This document shows, in pieces, positions 43,071 through 50,983 of a DNA stretch of 64,000 nucleotides. This DNA comes from Hymenobacter nitidus. GTDB taxonomy: Bacteria; Bacteroidota; Bacteroidia; Cytophagales; Hymenobacteraceae. Location: NCBI RefSeq assembly GCF_020447315.1, contig NZ_JAJADQ010000015.1:62001-126000 (forward strand), written 5' to 3'. Position 1 is the stretch's first letter; every line of letters starts with the position of its first letter. Under the pieces are notes generated by a model that did not search any database, had not been told where the DNA came from, and saw only the letters and a program-made list of their open reading frames with translations. Made by a program: the position numbers and the translations under genes.

Positions 43071-43108
43071 TATGTAAAACCTTGGGCCACAGAGAAGGTA
43101 TACTTAGG
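43046..43108 (+). promoter_or_regulatory. Copper-regulon site and promoter for the four-helix protein
   Basis: AAATCATGCAAG (43046-43057), TGTA at position 28 (43073-43076) and a weak -7 box TACTTAGG (43101-43108) lie before the gene at 43157. The first half lies inside the regulator's coding end. Confidence 0.65.
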
Positions 43109-43156
43109 CAGCGACCCGGTTGGGTTGCCTTGTTCGTTCACCTACACCCCTTTCCC

Positions 43157-43492
43157 ATGCATACACAAAACCAAAGCCTGCTCGACGCCCTGAATGCCTG
43201 TATCGCCGCCTGTGAGCATTGTGCTACGGCCTGCCTGCAGGAAGACAACGTGAAGATGATGGCCCGCTGCGTGCTGTTGGACCGCGACTGTGCCGACATC
43301 TGCGCCCTCACCGCCCGCTTCACTGCCCGCGGCTCGGAGCACGCCGCCCATCTGCTACGCGAGTGCGCTGAAATCTGCAAGGCCTGCGCCGACGAGTGCG
43401 AGAAGCACGGCGCTCACTCCGAGCACTGCCGCCAGTGCGCCGAGGCCTGCCGCCGCTGCGAGCAGGCCTGCCGCCAGGGCATTGCTGCTTAA
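43157..43492 (+). CDS. Four-helix-bundle copper-storage protein (Csp/DUF326-like)
   Basis: The 111-residue product has no signal and about 15 Cys residues, spaced along four helices (CIAACEHCATAC, CVLLDRDCADIC, CAEICKACADEC, CRQCAEACRRCEQAC). This is the pattern of Csp proteins, which hold many Cu(I) ions inside a four-helix bundle. Lack of a signal implies a cytosolic (Csp3-like) store. It has its own operator-type site and a terminator, and so is a single-gene unit. Confidence 0.9.
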   Translation: MHTQNQSLLDALNACIAACEHCATACLQEDNVKMMARCVLLDRDCADICALTARFTARGSEHAAHLLRECAEICKACADECEKHGAHSEHCRQCAEACRRCEQACRQGIAA

Positions 43493-43512
43493 ATATCCTC
43501 GATACCATGGGA

Positions 43513-43543
43513 AGCCAGCTCGTCGCGTACGGGCTGGCTTTTT
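43513..43543 (+). terminator. Intrinsic terminator after the four-helix gene
   Basis: A seven-bp stem (43513-43519 with 43533-43539) with a 13-base loop is followed by a run of T. Confidence 0.85.
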
Positions 43544-43560
43544 CGTGGGCCCCGGTGTGT

Positions 43561-43621
43561 TAATTATGCTGGTTCGCGGCCTAATTCTGTACGCCGGGCC
43601 TGGGCGACACCCCTACTTTTG
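43561..43621 (+). promoter_or_regulatory. Copper-regulon site and promoter before the broken membrane gene
   Basis: TAATTATGCTGG (43561-43572) matches the first half at 8 of 12 positions. GCCTAATTCTGTAC, with TGTA at position 28, is nearly the same as at 44366-44378. A perfect -7 box TACTTTTG is at 43614-43621, exactly 53 bases from the start as in the 44348 site. Confidence 0.65.
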
Positions 43622-43654
43622 CGGGGTCCTTCACCCGCCCCAACTGCCTCGCTG

Positions 43655-44299
43655 ATGACAATGGCTCCCGCCCTGCGCAAGTTCATGCTCACCGCCCACA
43701 TCACGTTCTCGGTGGGCTGGCTCGGCGCCGTGGCCGTGTTCCTGGCCCTGGCCATCACCGGCCTGACCAGTTCTGATGCGTTGCTGGTGCGCACGGCCTA
43801 CCTGGCCATGGGGCTGAGCGGCTAGTTTGTTATTGTGCCCTCCAGCCTGGCCGCGCTGGCCACCGGCGTGGTGCAGGCGCTGGGCACGCCCTGGGGCTTG
43901 TTCAAGCATTACTGGGTGCTGGTCAAGCTGGTGCTCACGGTAGGGGCCACGCTGCTGTTGCTGCTACACATGCAGCCCGTCGCCTACCTGGCCGAGGTAG
44001 CCGCCAAAGCCGACCTCTCGGCAACTGACCTGCGCGGGCTGCGCCTGCAGCTGCTGGCCGATGCCGCGGCCGCGCTGGTCGTGCTGCTGGCAGCCACCGC
44101 CATTTCGGTGTACAAGCCCTGGGGCCGTATTGGTAAATGGCGGCTGCAAAAGCAGGCGCATGCCCAAGCGGTGGCCGCGGGCCACGCAACTGCTCTGCCA
44201 ACTCCCTGGGGACGCTATTTGCTCATCGCCGGGCTGGTGCTGCTCCTACTCTTTGTCATCGGCAAACACTTGCTAAGCGGGGGCATGGGCCACCATTAA
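43655..44299 (+). pseudogene. Four-helix membrane protein interrupted by an in-frame TAG
   Basis: One frame runs from ATG 43655 to 44299, with a single stop, TAG at 43823-43825, between MGLSG and FVIVPSSLAAL. Both sides are one protein: helices KFMLTAHITFSVGWLGAVAVFLALA, then FVIVPSSLAALATGVVQALGTPWGLFKHYWVLVKLVLTVGATLLLLLH, and two more helices to HHLS-like His-rich end (GGMGHH). In relatives I recall a Trp at the stop position, so a TGG to TAG change is likely. The second part could restart at GTG 43835. The promoter is intact and copper-type. Either a recent pseudogene or a read error. Confidence 0.75.
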
Positions 44300-44347
44300 A
44301 GCAAGCGTGCGACGCGGCAGGCAGGCAAAGGGTGGATTAGCGGCTAC

Positions 44348-44408
44348 AAATCATGCAAGCCTGAAGCCTAATTGTGTACCCCTTCCCGGGCACGTGCCGC
44401 TACTTTTG
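44348..44408 (+). promoter_or_regulatory. Copper-regulon site and promoter for the HMA chaperone
   Basis: AAATCATGCAAG (44348-44359), TGTA at position 28 (44375-44378) and a perfect -7 box TACTTTTG (44401-44408, offset 53) lie before the gene at 44459. This is the clearest copy of the full layout. Confidence 0.7.
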
Positions 44409-44458
44409 GGTGTTTTAATCCCGAACCCGCCCACCACGGGCGCCACGCATTTACTCCC

Positions 44459-44665
44459 ATGAAAACGCTCCAATTCAACACCAACATCAACTGCGGCGGC
44501 TGCATCAAAGCCGTAACGCCCACCCTCAACGGCGAGAAGGCGATTGCCTCCTGGCAGGTCGACACGGCCAACCCCAACAAGGTGCTCACCGTGACCGGCG
44601 ACGTGACCGAGGAGCAGGTGCTGGCGCTCGTAGAAGATGCCGGCTTCAAGGCTGAAAAGGCCTAG
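44459..44665 (+). CDS. HMA-domain copper chaperone (CopZ-like)
   Basis: The 68-residue product is a single heavy-metal-associated domain with NINCGGCIKAV (C12xxC15) and the usual beta-alpha-beta pattern (KVLTVTGDVTEEQVLALVEDAGF). It would carry Cu(I) in the cytosol to CopA. The Met usual before the first Cys is replaced by Asn. It has its own operator-type promoter. Confidence 0.9.
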   Translation: MKTLQFNTNINCGGCIKAVTPTLNGEKAIASWQVDTANPNKVLTVTGDVTEEQVLALVEDAGFKAEKA

Positions 44666-44760
44666 ACATTTTAGTGAGTGCCACCCACGGAGTACGGACC
44701 GTGGCTGTTTGAACTACCCCGCGGCCGTACCCGGCGGGCCCATCTTAACCACCAGAACCG

Positions 44761-44958
44761 ATGAAACGCAAGATGATGATGTTCGGCGCCGCGGCGCTGC
44801 TCTCCGGCGGCGCCTTGTTTGGCTTCACCAGCCCAACCCCGACCGCGGCGGATTGTCCACTGAAGGGCACCCCCGATTGCCCGCTGGTGCAAAACTGCGC
44901 CCAGGCCGGCACTCCGGCCTGCACGGCGGGAGCTCCTAGCTGCTGCGCGGCCAAGTAA
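44761..44958 (+). CDS. Small secreted Cys-rich protein
   Basis: The 65-residue product has a signal-like helix (MMMFGAAALLSGGALFGFT) and a short tail with seven Cys (DCPL ... DCPL ... NCAQ ... ACTAG ... SCC). It may bind Cu(I) in the periplasm. It lies 95 bases after the chaperone gene and before a terminator, so both are probably on one transcript. I know no named family. Confidence 0.6.
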   Translation: MKRKMMMFGAAALLSGGALFGFTSPTPTAADCPLKGTPDCPLVQNCAQAGTPACTAGAPSCCAAK

Positions 44959-44977
44959 GCTGCCCACGCTCGTGTAA

Positions 44978-45008
44978 AACGCCCGGCCCCAGTAGGTCGG
45001 GCGTTTTT
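44978..45008 (+). terminator. Intrinsic terminator after the Cys-rich gene
   Basis: An eight-bp stem AACGCCCG/CGGGCGTT (44978-44985 with 44998-45005) with a 12-base loop ends in a T run. Confidence 0.88.
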
Positions 45009-45056
45009 CGTTTTAGCGTTTCCTGGGACGGCCTGTAGTCAGGACCAGGTTGCTTG

Positions 45057-45115
45057 AAATTATGCAACCGTGCGGCCGTTTGCGTGTAAACATTGTCGCG
45101 GTTTGACTACGTATG
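45057..45115 (+). promoter_or_regulatory. Copper-regulon site and promoter of the DUF2231/multicopper oxidase pair
   Basis: AAATTATGCAAC (45057-45068) and TGTA at position 29 (45085-45088) are followed by a weak -7 box TACGTATG (45108-45115). Spacing differs by one or two bases from the other sites. An ATG at 45113 lies inside the -7 box, so it cannot be the start codon of this transcript. Confidence 0.55.
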
Positions 45116-45193
45116 GTACCCAACAGGGAAAGCAACGACCGCCTGGCTAGGACCAGTAGTCAGCGCGGCCTCTCCATTACCCATTGGGATTTG

Positions 45194-45229
45194 CCCCGGC
45201 ACTGCTGCTTGCGGTCAGCCGGGGTTTTT
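45194..45229 (+). promoter_or_regulatory. Terminator-like hairpin in the leader of the DUF2231 gene
   Basis: CCCCGGC (45194-45200) pairs with GCCGGGG (45218-45224) across a 17-base loop and is followed by five T. It lies between the presumed promoter and the start at 45260, in the right place for an attenuator. No riboswitch class is recognised. Confidence 0.45.
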
Positions 45230-45259
45230 CCGTGTACCGGCCTTGGCTCATTCGGCTCT

Positions 45260-46405
45260 ATGTTTTCAGATTTTCCCAATCTGCACCCCCTGGTGGTGCA
45301 CTTGCCCATTGTCCTGATACTGCTGGCTGCGGCATTGCAGGCCCTGCTGGTATTCAAGGACTGGCCCCAGGTGCGCTGGATTGCCTTGGCCGTGATGGCT
45401 GGGGGCTTTGCCGGGGCGGTGGCGGCCAGCACCGTGTTTCATGCGGCGGCAATTGGCCTGTCGCCCCGGGCAGCGGCCGTGTACGCGGCCCACGAGCAGT
45501 TCGCCGGCTACACCACCTGGCTCTCGGGCATCACGCTGCTATTGGCCGGCATCGGGTTTTATTTTAAGGTTCAGCGCCGGGCTTACGAAGTGCTGGTGCT
45601 GGTGGCAGCCGTGGCGGCGGCCGGCGCGCTTTCCGTGGCCGGGCACCGAGGTGCGCAGCTGGTGTACGTGGAGGGCGTGGGTCCCAAGGGCAACCTGCTC
45701 GACAAAAGCCACGGCCACGGCGGTGAGGATGCAATGCCCGGCATGGACATGCCGGCTTCCGAAGCGGACGCCCACAACGAGGAGCTTGGCCCAAGCGACG
45801 GGACTCGCCCACCATCAGTGGCTACGCCAGGTACCTCCCCGGCCAGCATGGAAGGCATGAACATGGGCCCCGGCCCGCAGGCCGCCCAGCCAGGCCAGCG
45901 CCGTCAACCCATGGAACAAATGGAAGGCATGAACATGCCCACCCAACGGCGCGGCGGCCAACCGCAGCCGGCAGGACGGGCCGCCCAGCCGGGAGCCATG
46001 GCCGATATGCCGGGGATGAACATGCCCGGGATGCGTACGCAACGCCCCTCCGGCCAAGGCAGCCCGCGCAAAGCGCCGCCCGCCCCGATGAACATGGGCA
46101 ACATGCCCGGCATGGACATGGGTCCTGCCCGCTCGAAAAACACCTCCCCAAGCAAACCCGCCATGGGTACTATGAAAGGCATGGGAAACATGCCCGGCAT
46201 GCAGCCCCCCGGCGGCCAAAAGCCCGCGACAACGCGCCAGCAGATGAACGATATGCCCGGCATGGGCGACATGAAGGGAATGGAGAAGCCCGGAACGGGC
46301 GCCATGCCGGGCATGCCGGGAATGGCCATGCCCAGCAGCCCCATGGATAAGTACCGGTTCGAGGACAACAACCCGGCCCGCAGCACCCCCAAACGCGACA
46401 AGTAA
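45260..46405 (+). CDS. DUF2231 membrane protein with long Met-rich tail
   Basis: The 381-residue product has a DUF2231 membrane domain at residues 1 to about 150 with four helices (FPNLHPLVVHLPIVLILLAAAL at the start, then HAAAIGLSP and AAHEQFAGY). The rest is a polar tail of about 220 residues with some twenty GM(N/D)M-type motifs, a form that binds Cu(I) via Met. DUF2231 start FxxLHPxxVHFP is conserved and marks ATG 45260. It is followed six bases later by the multicopper oxidase, so it may pass copper or electrons to it. Confidence 0.8.
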   Translation: MFSDFPNLHPLVVHLPIVLILLAAALQALLVFKDWPQVRWIALAVMAGGFAGAVAASTVFHAAAIGLSPRAAAVYAAHEQFAGYTTWLSGITLLLAGIGFYFKVQRRAYEVLVLVAAVAAAGALSVAGHRGAQLVYVEGVGPKGNLLDKSHGHGGEDAMPGMDMPASEADAHNEELGPSDGTRPPSVATPGTSPASMEGMNMGPGPQAAQPGQRRQPMEQMEGMNMPTQRRGGQPQPAGRAAQPGAMADMPGMNMPGMRTQRPSGQGSPRKAPPAPMNMGNMPGMDMGPARSKNTSPSKPAMGTMKGMGNMPGMQPPGGQKPATTRQQMNDMPGMGDMKGMEKPGTGAMPGMPGMAMPSSPMDKYRFEDNNPARSTPKRDK

Positions 46406-46411
46406 CGACCG

Positions 46412-48817
46412 ATGCGAATACTCTTTCTACTGGCTGCCCTGCTGGCCGCCATGCCCGCCTGGGCGCAGCACACGCCGGGCATGCGCATGGGCAAAAGCGC
46501 CGAGCCTCACCTGACCCAGTCTGCGCCCCCGGCTGCTCAGCTGCAGGGCAAGGTCGTGACGCCTCGCACGAGCTACGTGGGCAAGCGGGTGGAGTACGAC
46601 CTGTACGTGGACGAGCGCCTGGTCAACTTCACGGGCCGCACCCGCCGGGCCATCGGCATCAACGGCCAGATTCCGGCCCCCACGCTCACCTTCAACGAGG
46701 GGGACACCGCCGTGATTCGGGTGCACAACCAGATGCACATGGAAACCAGCATCCACTGGCACGGCCTGCTGCTGCCCAACGAGCAGGACGGCGTGCCCTA
46801 CCTCAACACGGCCCCGGTCGAGCCCGGTGGCACCCACACGTTTACGTTTCCCCTGATTCAAAGCGGCACCTACTGGTACCACTCCCACACCATGCTGCAG
46901 GAGCAGGACGGCGTGTACGGCTCCATCGTCATTCACCCCAAGCGCATTCCGTATGAGATGAAGGAGTACGTGCTGGTGCTCTCCGACTGGACCGACCACA
47001 AGTCCAAGGAAGTGCTGCGCTACCTCAAGCGCACCGGCGAGTGGTTCGCCGTGCAGAAAGGGGCCACCCAAAGCTACGGGGAGGCCCTGGCCGCCGGCTA
47101 CTTCAAGGACAAGCTCAAGCAGGAGTGGGGGCGCATGCCGGCCATGGACCTGACCGACATCTACTACAACAAATTCCTCACCAACGGGCAGGAAAAGGGT
47201 TATTTCAAGGACGCCAAGCCCGGGGAAGTGGTGCGCCTGCGCATCATCAACGGCAGCGCCTCCTCCTACTTTTTCCTGCAGTACGCCGGCGGGCCCATGC
47301 AGGTCATCGCCGCCGACGGCATCAACGTGGAGCCCTTCCCCGTCAACAAGCTCGAAATAGCCACGGCCGAAACCTACGACCTGCTGGTGACGGTGCCCGC
47401 TGTGGGCGCGGCCGAGTTTCGGGCCACGGCCAACGACATCACCGGCTACACCTCCACCTTCATCGGGCAGGGCGAGCCGATGAAAGCCCCGGACCTGCCC
47501 CGCATCAACTACTTCCAGATGATGCGGGAGATGAACAGCATGGAAGGCATGAGCGGCATGGACATGGGCGGCGCCGGCATGACCAAAGAGCAGGGCAGTG
47601 GGGAGACGAAAGGCATGGACATGGCGGGCCACCAGGGCCCGAAGCCAGCCAGTCCGGCTGCTGGTTCGTCGATGCCGGGCATGGACATGCAGCACAGTGC
47701 CGTGCCCGCTGCCACGGCCCCCTCACCGCAGAGCCGGCCCGAAAATGCCCAGGAAAAAGCCGGCAAAAGCCTGGGCAGCATGCAGGATATGGGCGGTATG
47801 GCGGGCATGGCCGGGATGAGCGGCATGGGCGGCAGCGCCGGCGACTTCAACTACAACATGTTGCGGGCCCTTAACCCCACTACGCTGGATTCGACCAAGC
47901 AGTGGCGCGAAATCAACCTGACCCTGACCGGCAACATGCTGCGCTACGTGTGGTCGTTTGACAACAAGACCCTCTCGCAGGCCGACAAGATTCCCATCCG
48001 CAAGGGCGAGAACGTGCGCATGACCTTTACCAACACCACCATGATGCGCCACCCGCTGCACCTGCACGGGCACTTTTTCCGGCTCGTGAATGCCCAGGGT
48101 GCTTATTCGCCGATGAAGCACACCTTCGACATTCAGTCCATGGGCAAGGTCACCATCGAATTCGACGCCAACGAGGAGCAGGACTGGTTTTTCCACTGCC
48201 ACATCCTCTACCACATGATGGCCGGCATGGCCCGCATCGTGAGCTACGAGGGCACTCCGCAGAACCAGTACGCCCGCACCGACTACAAAGAGCTGAAAAA
48301 AGAAGACAACCAGCCTTACCTCTGGGCCGACCTGATGGCGCACTCGCAGGGCGCTTTTCTGGAAAGCACCCTGTCCAACAACCGCAACGCGCTCGAATTC
48401 GAGGGCCGCGTGAACTACCAGGGCAACTTCGAAACCGAAACCCACCTGCTGCGCTACCTCGACAACCGGCAGTTTCTGGCCGCTTTCGTCGGCTTTGACT
48501 ACCGTAACAACCGCACGCTGCTGGCGGAGGGCGAGCGCAACACCAAAAACAACCGGCGGGTGTTCGACGTGGGCGTGTATTACCTGCTGCCCCTGCTCGT
48601 GCGCTCGGAGCTGCGCCTGGACAGCAACGGCAAGGTGCGCCTGCAGCTGGAGCGCACGGACCTGCCGCTGAGCAATAACTTCTTCGCCGACCTGCTGGTG
48701 AACACGGACCGGGAATACAATGTCGCCTTCCGCTACATGGTCAGCAAGTACGTGTCCTTGAGCACTAACTACGACAGTGACTACCAGTGGGGCGCCGGCC
48801 TGACGCTCCACTATTAA
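46412..48817 (+). CDS. Multicopper oxidase (CopA-type) fused to a CopB-like C-terminal domain
   Basis: The 801-residue exported protein (signal ending AWA-Q, residue 18) has all four copper motifs: HWHGLLLP (115-118), WYHSHT near 153, HPLHLHGHFF near 548 and DWFFHCHILYHMMAGM near 593-608, with the type 1 Cys. A Met-rich linker (GMSGMDMGG ... MGGMAGMAGMSGMGG) fills about residues 365-475. After about residue 650 the sequence changes to strands FEGRVNYQGNFETETHLLRY ... YNVAFRYMVSKYVSLSTNYDSDYQWGAGLTLHY, like the CopB outer-membrane barrel. It would oxidise Cu(I) to Cu(II) in the periplasm. Confidence 0.9.
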   Translation: MRILFLLAALLAAMPAWAQHTPGMRMGKSAEPHLTQSAPPAAQLQGKVVTPRTSYVGKRVEYDLYVDERLVNFTGRTRRAIGINGQIPAPTLTFNEGDTAVIRVHNQMHMETSIHWHGLLLPNEQDGVPYLNTAPVEPGGTHTFTFPLIQSGTYWYHSHTMLQEQDGVYGSIVIHPKRIPYEMKEYVLVLSDWTDHKSKEVLRYLKRTGEWFAVQKGATQSYGEALAAGYFKDKLKQEWGRMPAMDLTDIYYNKFLTNGQEKGYFKDAKPGEVVRLRIINGSASSYFFLQYAGGPMQVIAADGINVEPFPVNKLEIATAETYDLLVTVPAVGAAEFRATANDITGYTSTFIGQGEPMKAPDLPRINYFQMMREMNSMEGMSGMDMGGAGMTKEQGSGETKGMDMAGHQGPKPASPAAGSSMPGMDMQHSAVPAATAPSPQSRPENAQEKAGKSLGSMQDMGGMAGMAGMSGMGGSAGDFNYNMLRALNPTTLDSTKQWREINLTLTGNMLRYVWSFDNKTLSQADKIPIRKGENVRMTFTNTTMMRHPLHLHGHFFRLVNAQGAYSPMKHTFDIQSMGKVTIEFDANEEQDWFFHCHILYHMMAGMARIVSYEGTPQNQYARTDYKELKKEDNQPYLWADLMAHSQGAFLESTLSNNRNALEFEGRVNYQGNFETETHLLRYLDNRQFLAAFVGFDYRNNRTLLAEGERNTKNNRRVFDVGVYYLLPLLVRSELRLDSNGKVRLQLERTDLPLSNNFFADLLVNTDREYNVAFRYMVSKYVSLSTNYDSDYQWGAGLTLHY

Positions 48818-48835
48818 TCGCCCAGAGGTTTAGCG

Positions 48836-49756
48836 TTAATTGCAGGCCTTCACCAGGGCGGTCACGCTGAGCGTGGCCGTGGCGTCGGTGGTGTAGTTGT
48901 CGTTGTTGACGCATACGAAGAAGCGGCGTGTCCCGGGGGGCAGCGACATTGGCCGGGTTTCCTGAGGCGTGTTGGTTTCCATGCGCAAGCACGAGTTGGG
49001 AATGGTTATTGAGCCTTTCGTAGCCAGGAATTGCTCCATGGCCGCCGGACTGGTGGTGATGTACCAGTGGCACTTGGTGGACGTCGTGGGCGGCTTGGTG
49101 TCCTGCTTCGACAAAGTGGAAGCGGCCATGGACAACAGGGCCACCGTACCGGTGGCCGGATTGCTCAGGGCCGCGGCCATGCTCAAGGCCGTGGACCAGG
49201 AAGCGGGCTGATGGCCGTCGCGGATGTCGAGCTTGTACACGATACCCACCGTGCCCTCGGGCACGTCGACTTCAAACACCTTTCGGCTTAGGTGCATGCA
49301 GTTACTGCAGTGAATCTCCGCGCTGCTGAGCGGCAGGGCATCTTCCACTGCATACGTGCACTTGATTTCGCGCCCGTCCTCGTGCCAGCTGCGAAAATCA
49401 GCCTGCTGGGCGCCGTTGACGTAGGTACCCCGAAAGCTCAGCTTTCCGTTCTCGTGCCAGCCCGTGCACAGCCCTGAAGGCACGTCGGGGTGCTCTTTAA
49501 CCATCTTGCCTTCCCACTGCTTTTGCCAGGAAGGGTAGAAATAGTCGCGCACCGTGCCCACTGTTTTGCCTGCGGCGTCGTGGCGGGCAATGCGCGCGTA
49601 GGCCACTTCCTCCAAAGTTTCGGTGCGCTCCCAGTCCCGGTCGAAGTAGACGGTATCGGCTGGAGGAAGCGATACCGCGGCCGGCTTGGGACGCTGGGCT
49701 AGCGCGGTAACAGTACTAATAAGGAGTAGGAACTGCAGAAAGTAGAGTTTTACCAT
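48836..49756 (-). CDS. Secreted MORN-repeat-like hypothetical protein
   Basis: The 306-residue product has a signal peptide (MVKLYFLQFLLLISTVTALAQ). Residues about 60-150 have MORN/YwqK-like elements (GLCTGWHENGKLSFRGTYVNGAQQADFRSWHEDGREI). The second half has Cys pairs (HCSNCMH) and beta-rich sequence. MORN-like proteins of this kind are widespread in Bacteroidota and usually of unknown role. It is convergent with the multicopper oxidase and is the last gene of high-GC type before the defence region. Confidence 0.65.
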   Translation of the reverse strand: MVKLYFLQFLLLISTVTALAQRPKPAAVSLPPADTVYFDRDWERTETLEEVAYARIARHDAAGKTVGTVRDYFYPSWQKQWEGKMVKEHPDVPSGLCTGWHENGKLSFRGTYVNGAQQADFRSWHEDGREIKCTYAVEDALPLSSAEIHCSNCMHLSRKVFEVDVPEGTVGIVYKLDIRDGHQPASWSTALSMAAALSNPATGTVALLSMAASTLSKQDTKPPTTSTKCHWYITTSPAAMEQFLATKGSITIPNSCLRMETNTPQETRPMSLPPGTRRFFVCVNNDNYTTDATATLSVTALVKACN

Positions 49757-49930
49757 ACAGAGTAAGCCAGCGGAAAAGACAGAGTAGCGGTTGGTAAATG
49801 TACTGACAAGTCGCTTTCTGTCTAATCCTCACATGGGGCTACATGAATGGGTAGGCAGCAAGTTGAGACATCATAGTTGTTACTTAAGATGCCAAAATTA
49901 TCACGCAACACCGAGCCAACTCTTTTTTCG

Positions 49931-49977
49931 ATAAGGTATGATAAGTCTGAGTTATCATACCTTATTCACTACTTTTG
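49931..49977 (+). promoter_or_regulatory. Perfect 14-bp inverted repeat at a promoter before the integrase
   Basis: ATAAGGTATGATAA (49931-49944) and its exact reverse complement (49952-49965) flank seven bases. TACTTTTG (49970-49977) follows at once, so the repeat covers the -33 region of the presumed integrase promoter. It looks like a dimeric repressor operator; a recombination site is another possibility. Confidence 0.7.
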
Positions 49978-50023
49978 GGAAACGCTCCGTTTTCGTGTTT
50001 TCACTCCTTATATATAGGCTGCC

Positions 50024-50983
50024 GTGAGCTCCGTCCCCGTCATTCCCTCATCGCCCGCTTCCGCCGGTCTGGCGCACCTGACCGAACACACGACTCGGTA
50101 TGTCGAAGCCGGCCTGCAAGGAGCACCAAACACGGCCCGGGCTTATGCTGGTGACTGGCGCCGCTTCACCGAGTGGTGCACCACGCACGGTCAGGTGGCG
50201 CTGCCGGCGTCGGTGGATACGCTCGCGGGTTTTGTGACCCACCTGGCCGAAGCGGGCAAGAAGGTGTCGACCATTCAGCGCAGCTGCGCGGCCATCAGCA
50301 AGGCCCACGCGCTCCGGGACCTGGCCTCGCCTACGGATGACAAGAAATTCAAGGTGCTCATGGACGGCATCAGCCGGGTGAAAGGCGTCCGGCAAAAGCA
50401 GGCCCCGGCGTTCTCGCTGGCCAGCTTCAAGCGCACCATTAAGCACATCGATGCGGCGACGCCGGCGGGCTTGCGCGATCGGGTTATCCTGCTACTGGGT
50501 TTTACCGGGGCATTCCGCCGGTCCGAACTCTCGGCACTGGACCTGGACGACTTGACGTTTTCCGAGGATGGGCTTACCATCAACCTCAAACGCAGCAAGA
50601 CTAATCAGCTGGGGGAAGCGGAGGAAAAGGCCATTTTCTATTCGCCGGACCCCGCCCTGTGCCCCATTCGAACGCTGCAGGCTTGGTTAAGACTGTTGGA
50701 GCGCCCGTCGGGGCCCATTCTGGTTTCGTTTCGCAAGGGTGGCCGACTCACCGACCGCCGGCTGACCGATGTGCACCTCAACAAAATCGTGCAGCGACAC
50801 CTGGGCCCGAAGTTTACGGCTCATTCGCTGCGAGCCTCGTTTGTGACGGTGGCCAAGCTCAACGGAGCCGATGACAGCGAAGTGATGAACCAGACGAAGC
50901 ACAAGACGAGCGAAATGATTCGACGCTATACTCGCCTTGACAACGTGCGGCAACACAATGCGGCGCAAAAACTGGGCTTATAA
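50024..50983 (+). CDS. Tyrosine recombinase/site-specific integrase
   Basis: The 319-residue product starts at GTG. It has an N-terminal SAM-like DNA-binding domain (about residues 20-110) and a catalytic domain with the box I Arg in FRRSEL (about 165), H267-S-L-R270, a conserved His in TKHKTS near 295 and the nucleophile Y302 in MIRRYTRLDN. This is a full set of active-site residues. It stands at the border between the metal island and the defence genes, and could have brought in either. No tRNA or att duplication is visible. AT-rich sequence follows (50984-51087). Confidence 0.93.
   Translation: MSSVPVIPSSPASAGLAHLTEHTTRYVEAGLQGAPNTARAYAGDWRRFTEWCTTHGQVALPASVDTLAGFVTHLAEAGKKVSTIQRSCAAISKAHALRDLASPTDDKKFKVLMDGISRVKGVRQKQAPAFSLASFKRTIKHIDAATPAGLRDRVILLLGFTGAFRRSELSALDLDDLTFSEDGLTINLKRSKTNQLGEAEEKAIFYSPDPALCPIRTLQAWLRLLERPSGPILVSFRKGGRLTDRRLTDVHLNKIVQRHLGPKFTAHSLRASFVTVAKLNGADDSEVMNQTKHKTSEMIRRYTRLDNVRQHNAAQKLGL

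Noticed and set aside
45113-45259. N-terminal extension of the DUF2231 frame
   Set aside because: ATG 45113 lies inside the presumed -7 box and the extension crosses a terminator-like hairpin. The DUF2231 consensus begins at 45260.
45710-46380. Repeated GMDM-type coding units as a DNA repeat or CRISPR array
   Set aside because: The repeats are in frame, irregular in spacing and variable in bases; they are protein-level Met-rich motifs. No CRISPR array is present.
46427-47695. 422-codon minus-strand frame
   Set aside because: It mirrors the multicopper oxidase; composition is that of a codon shadow.
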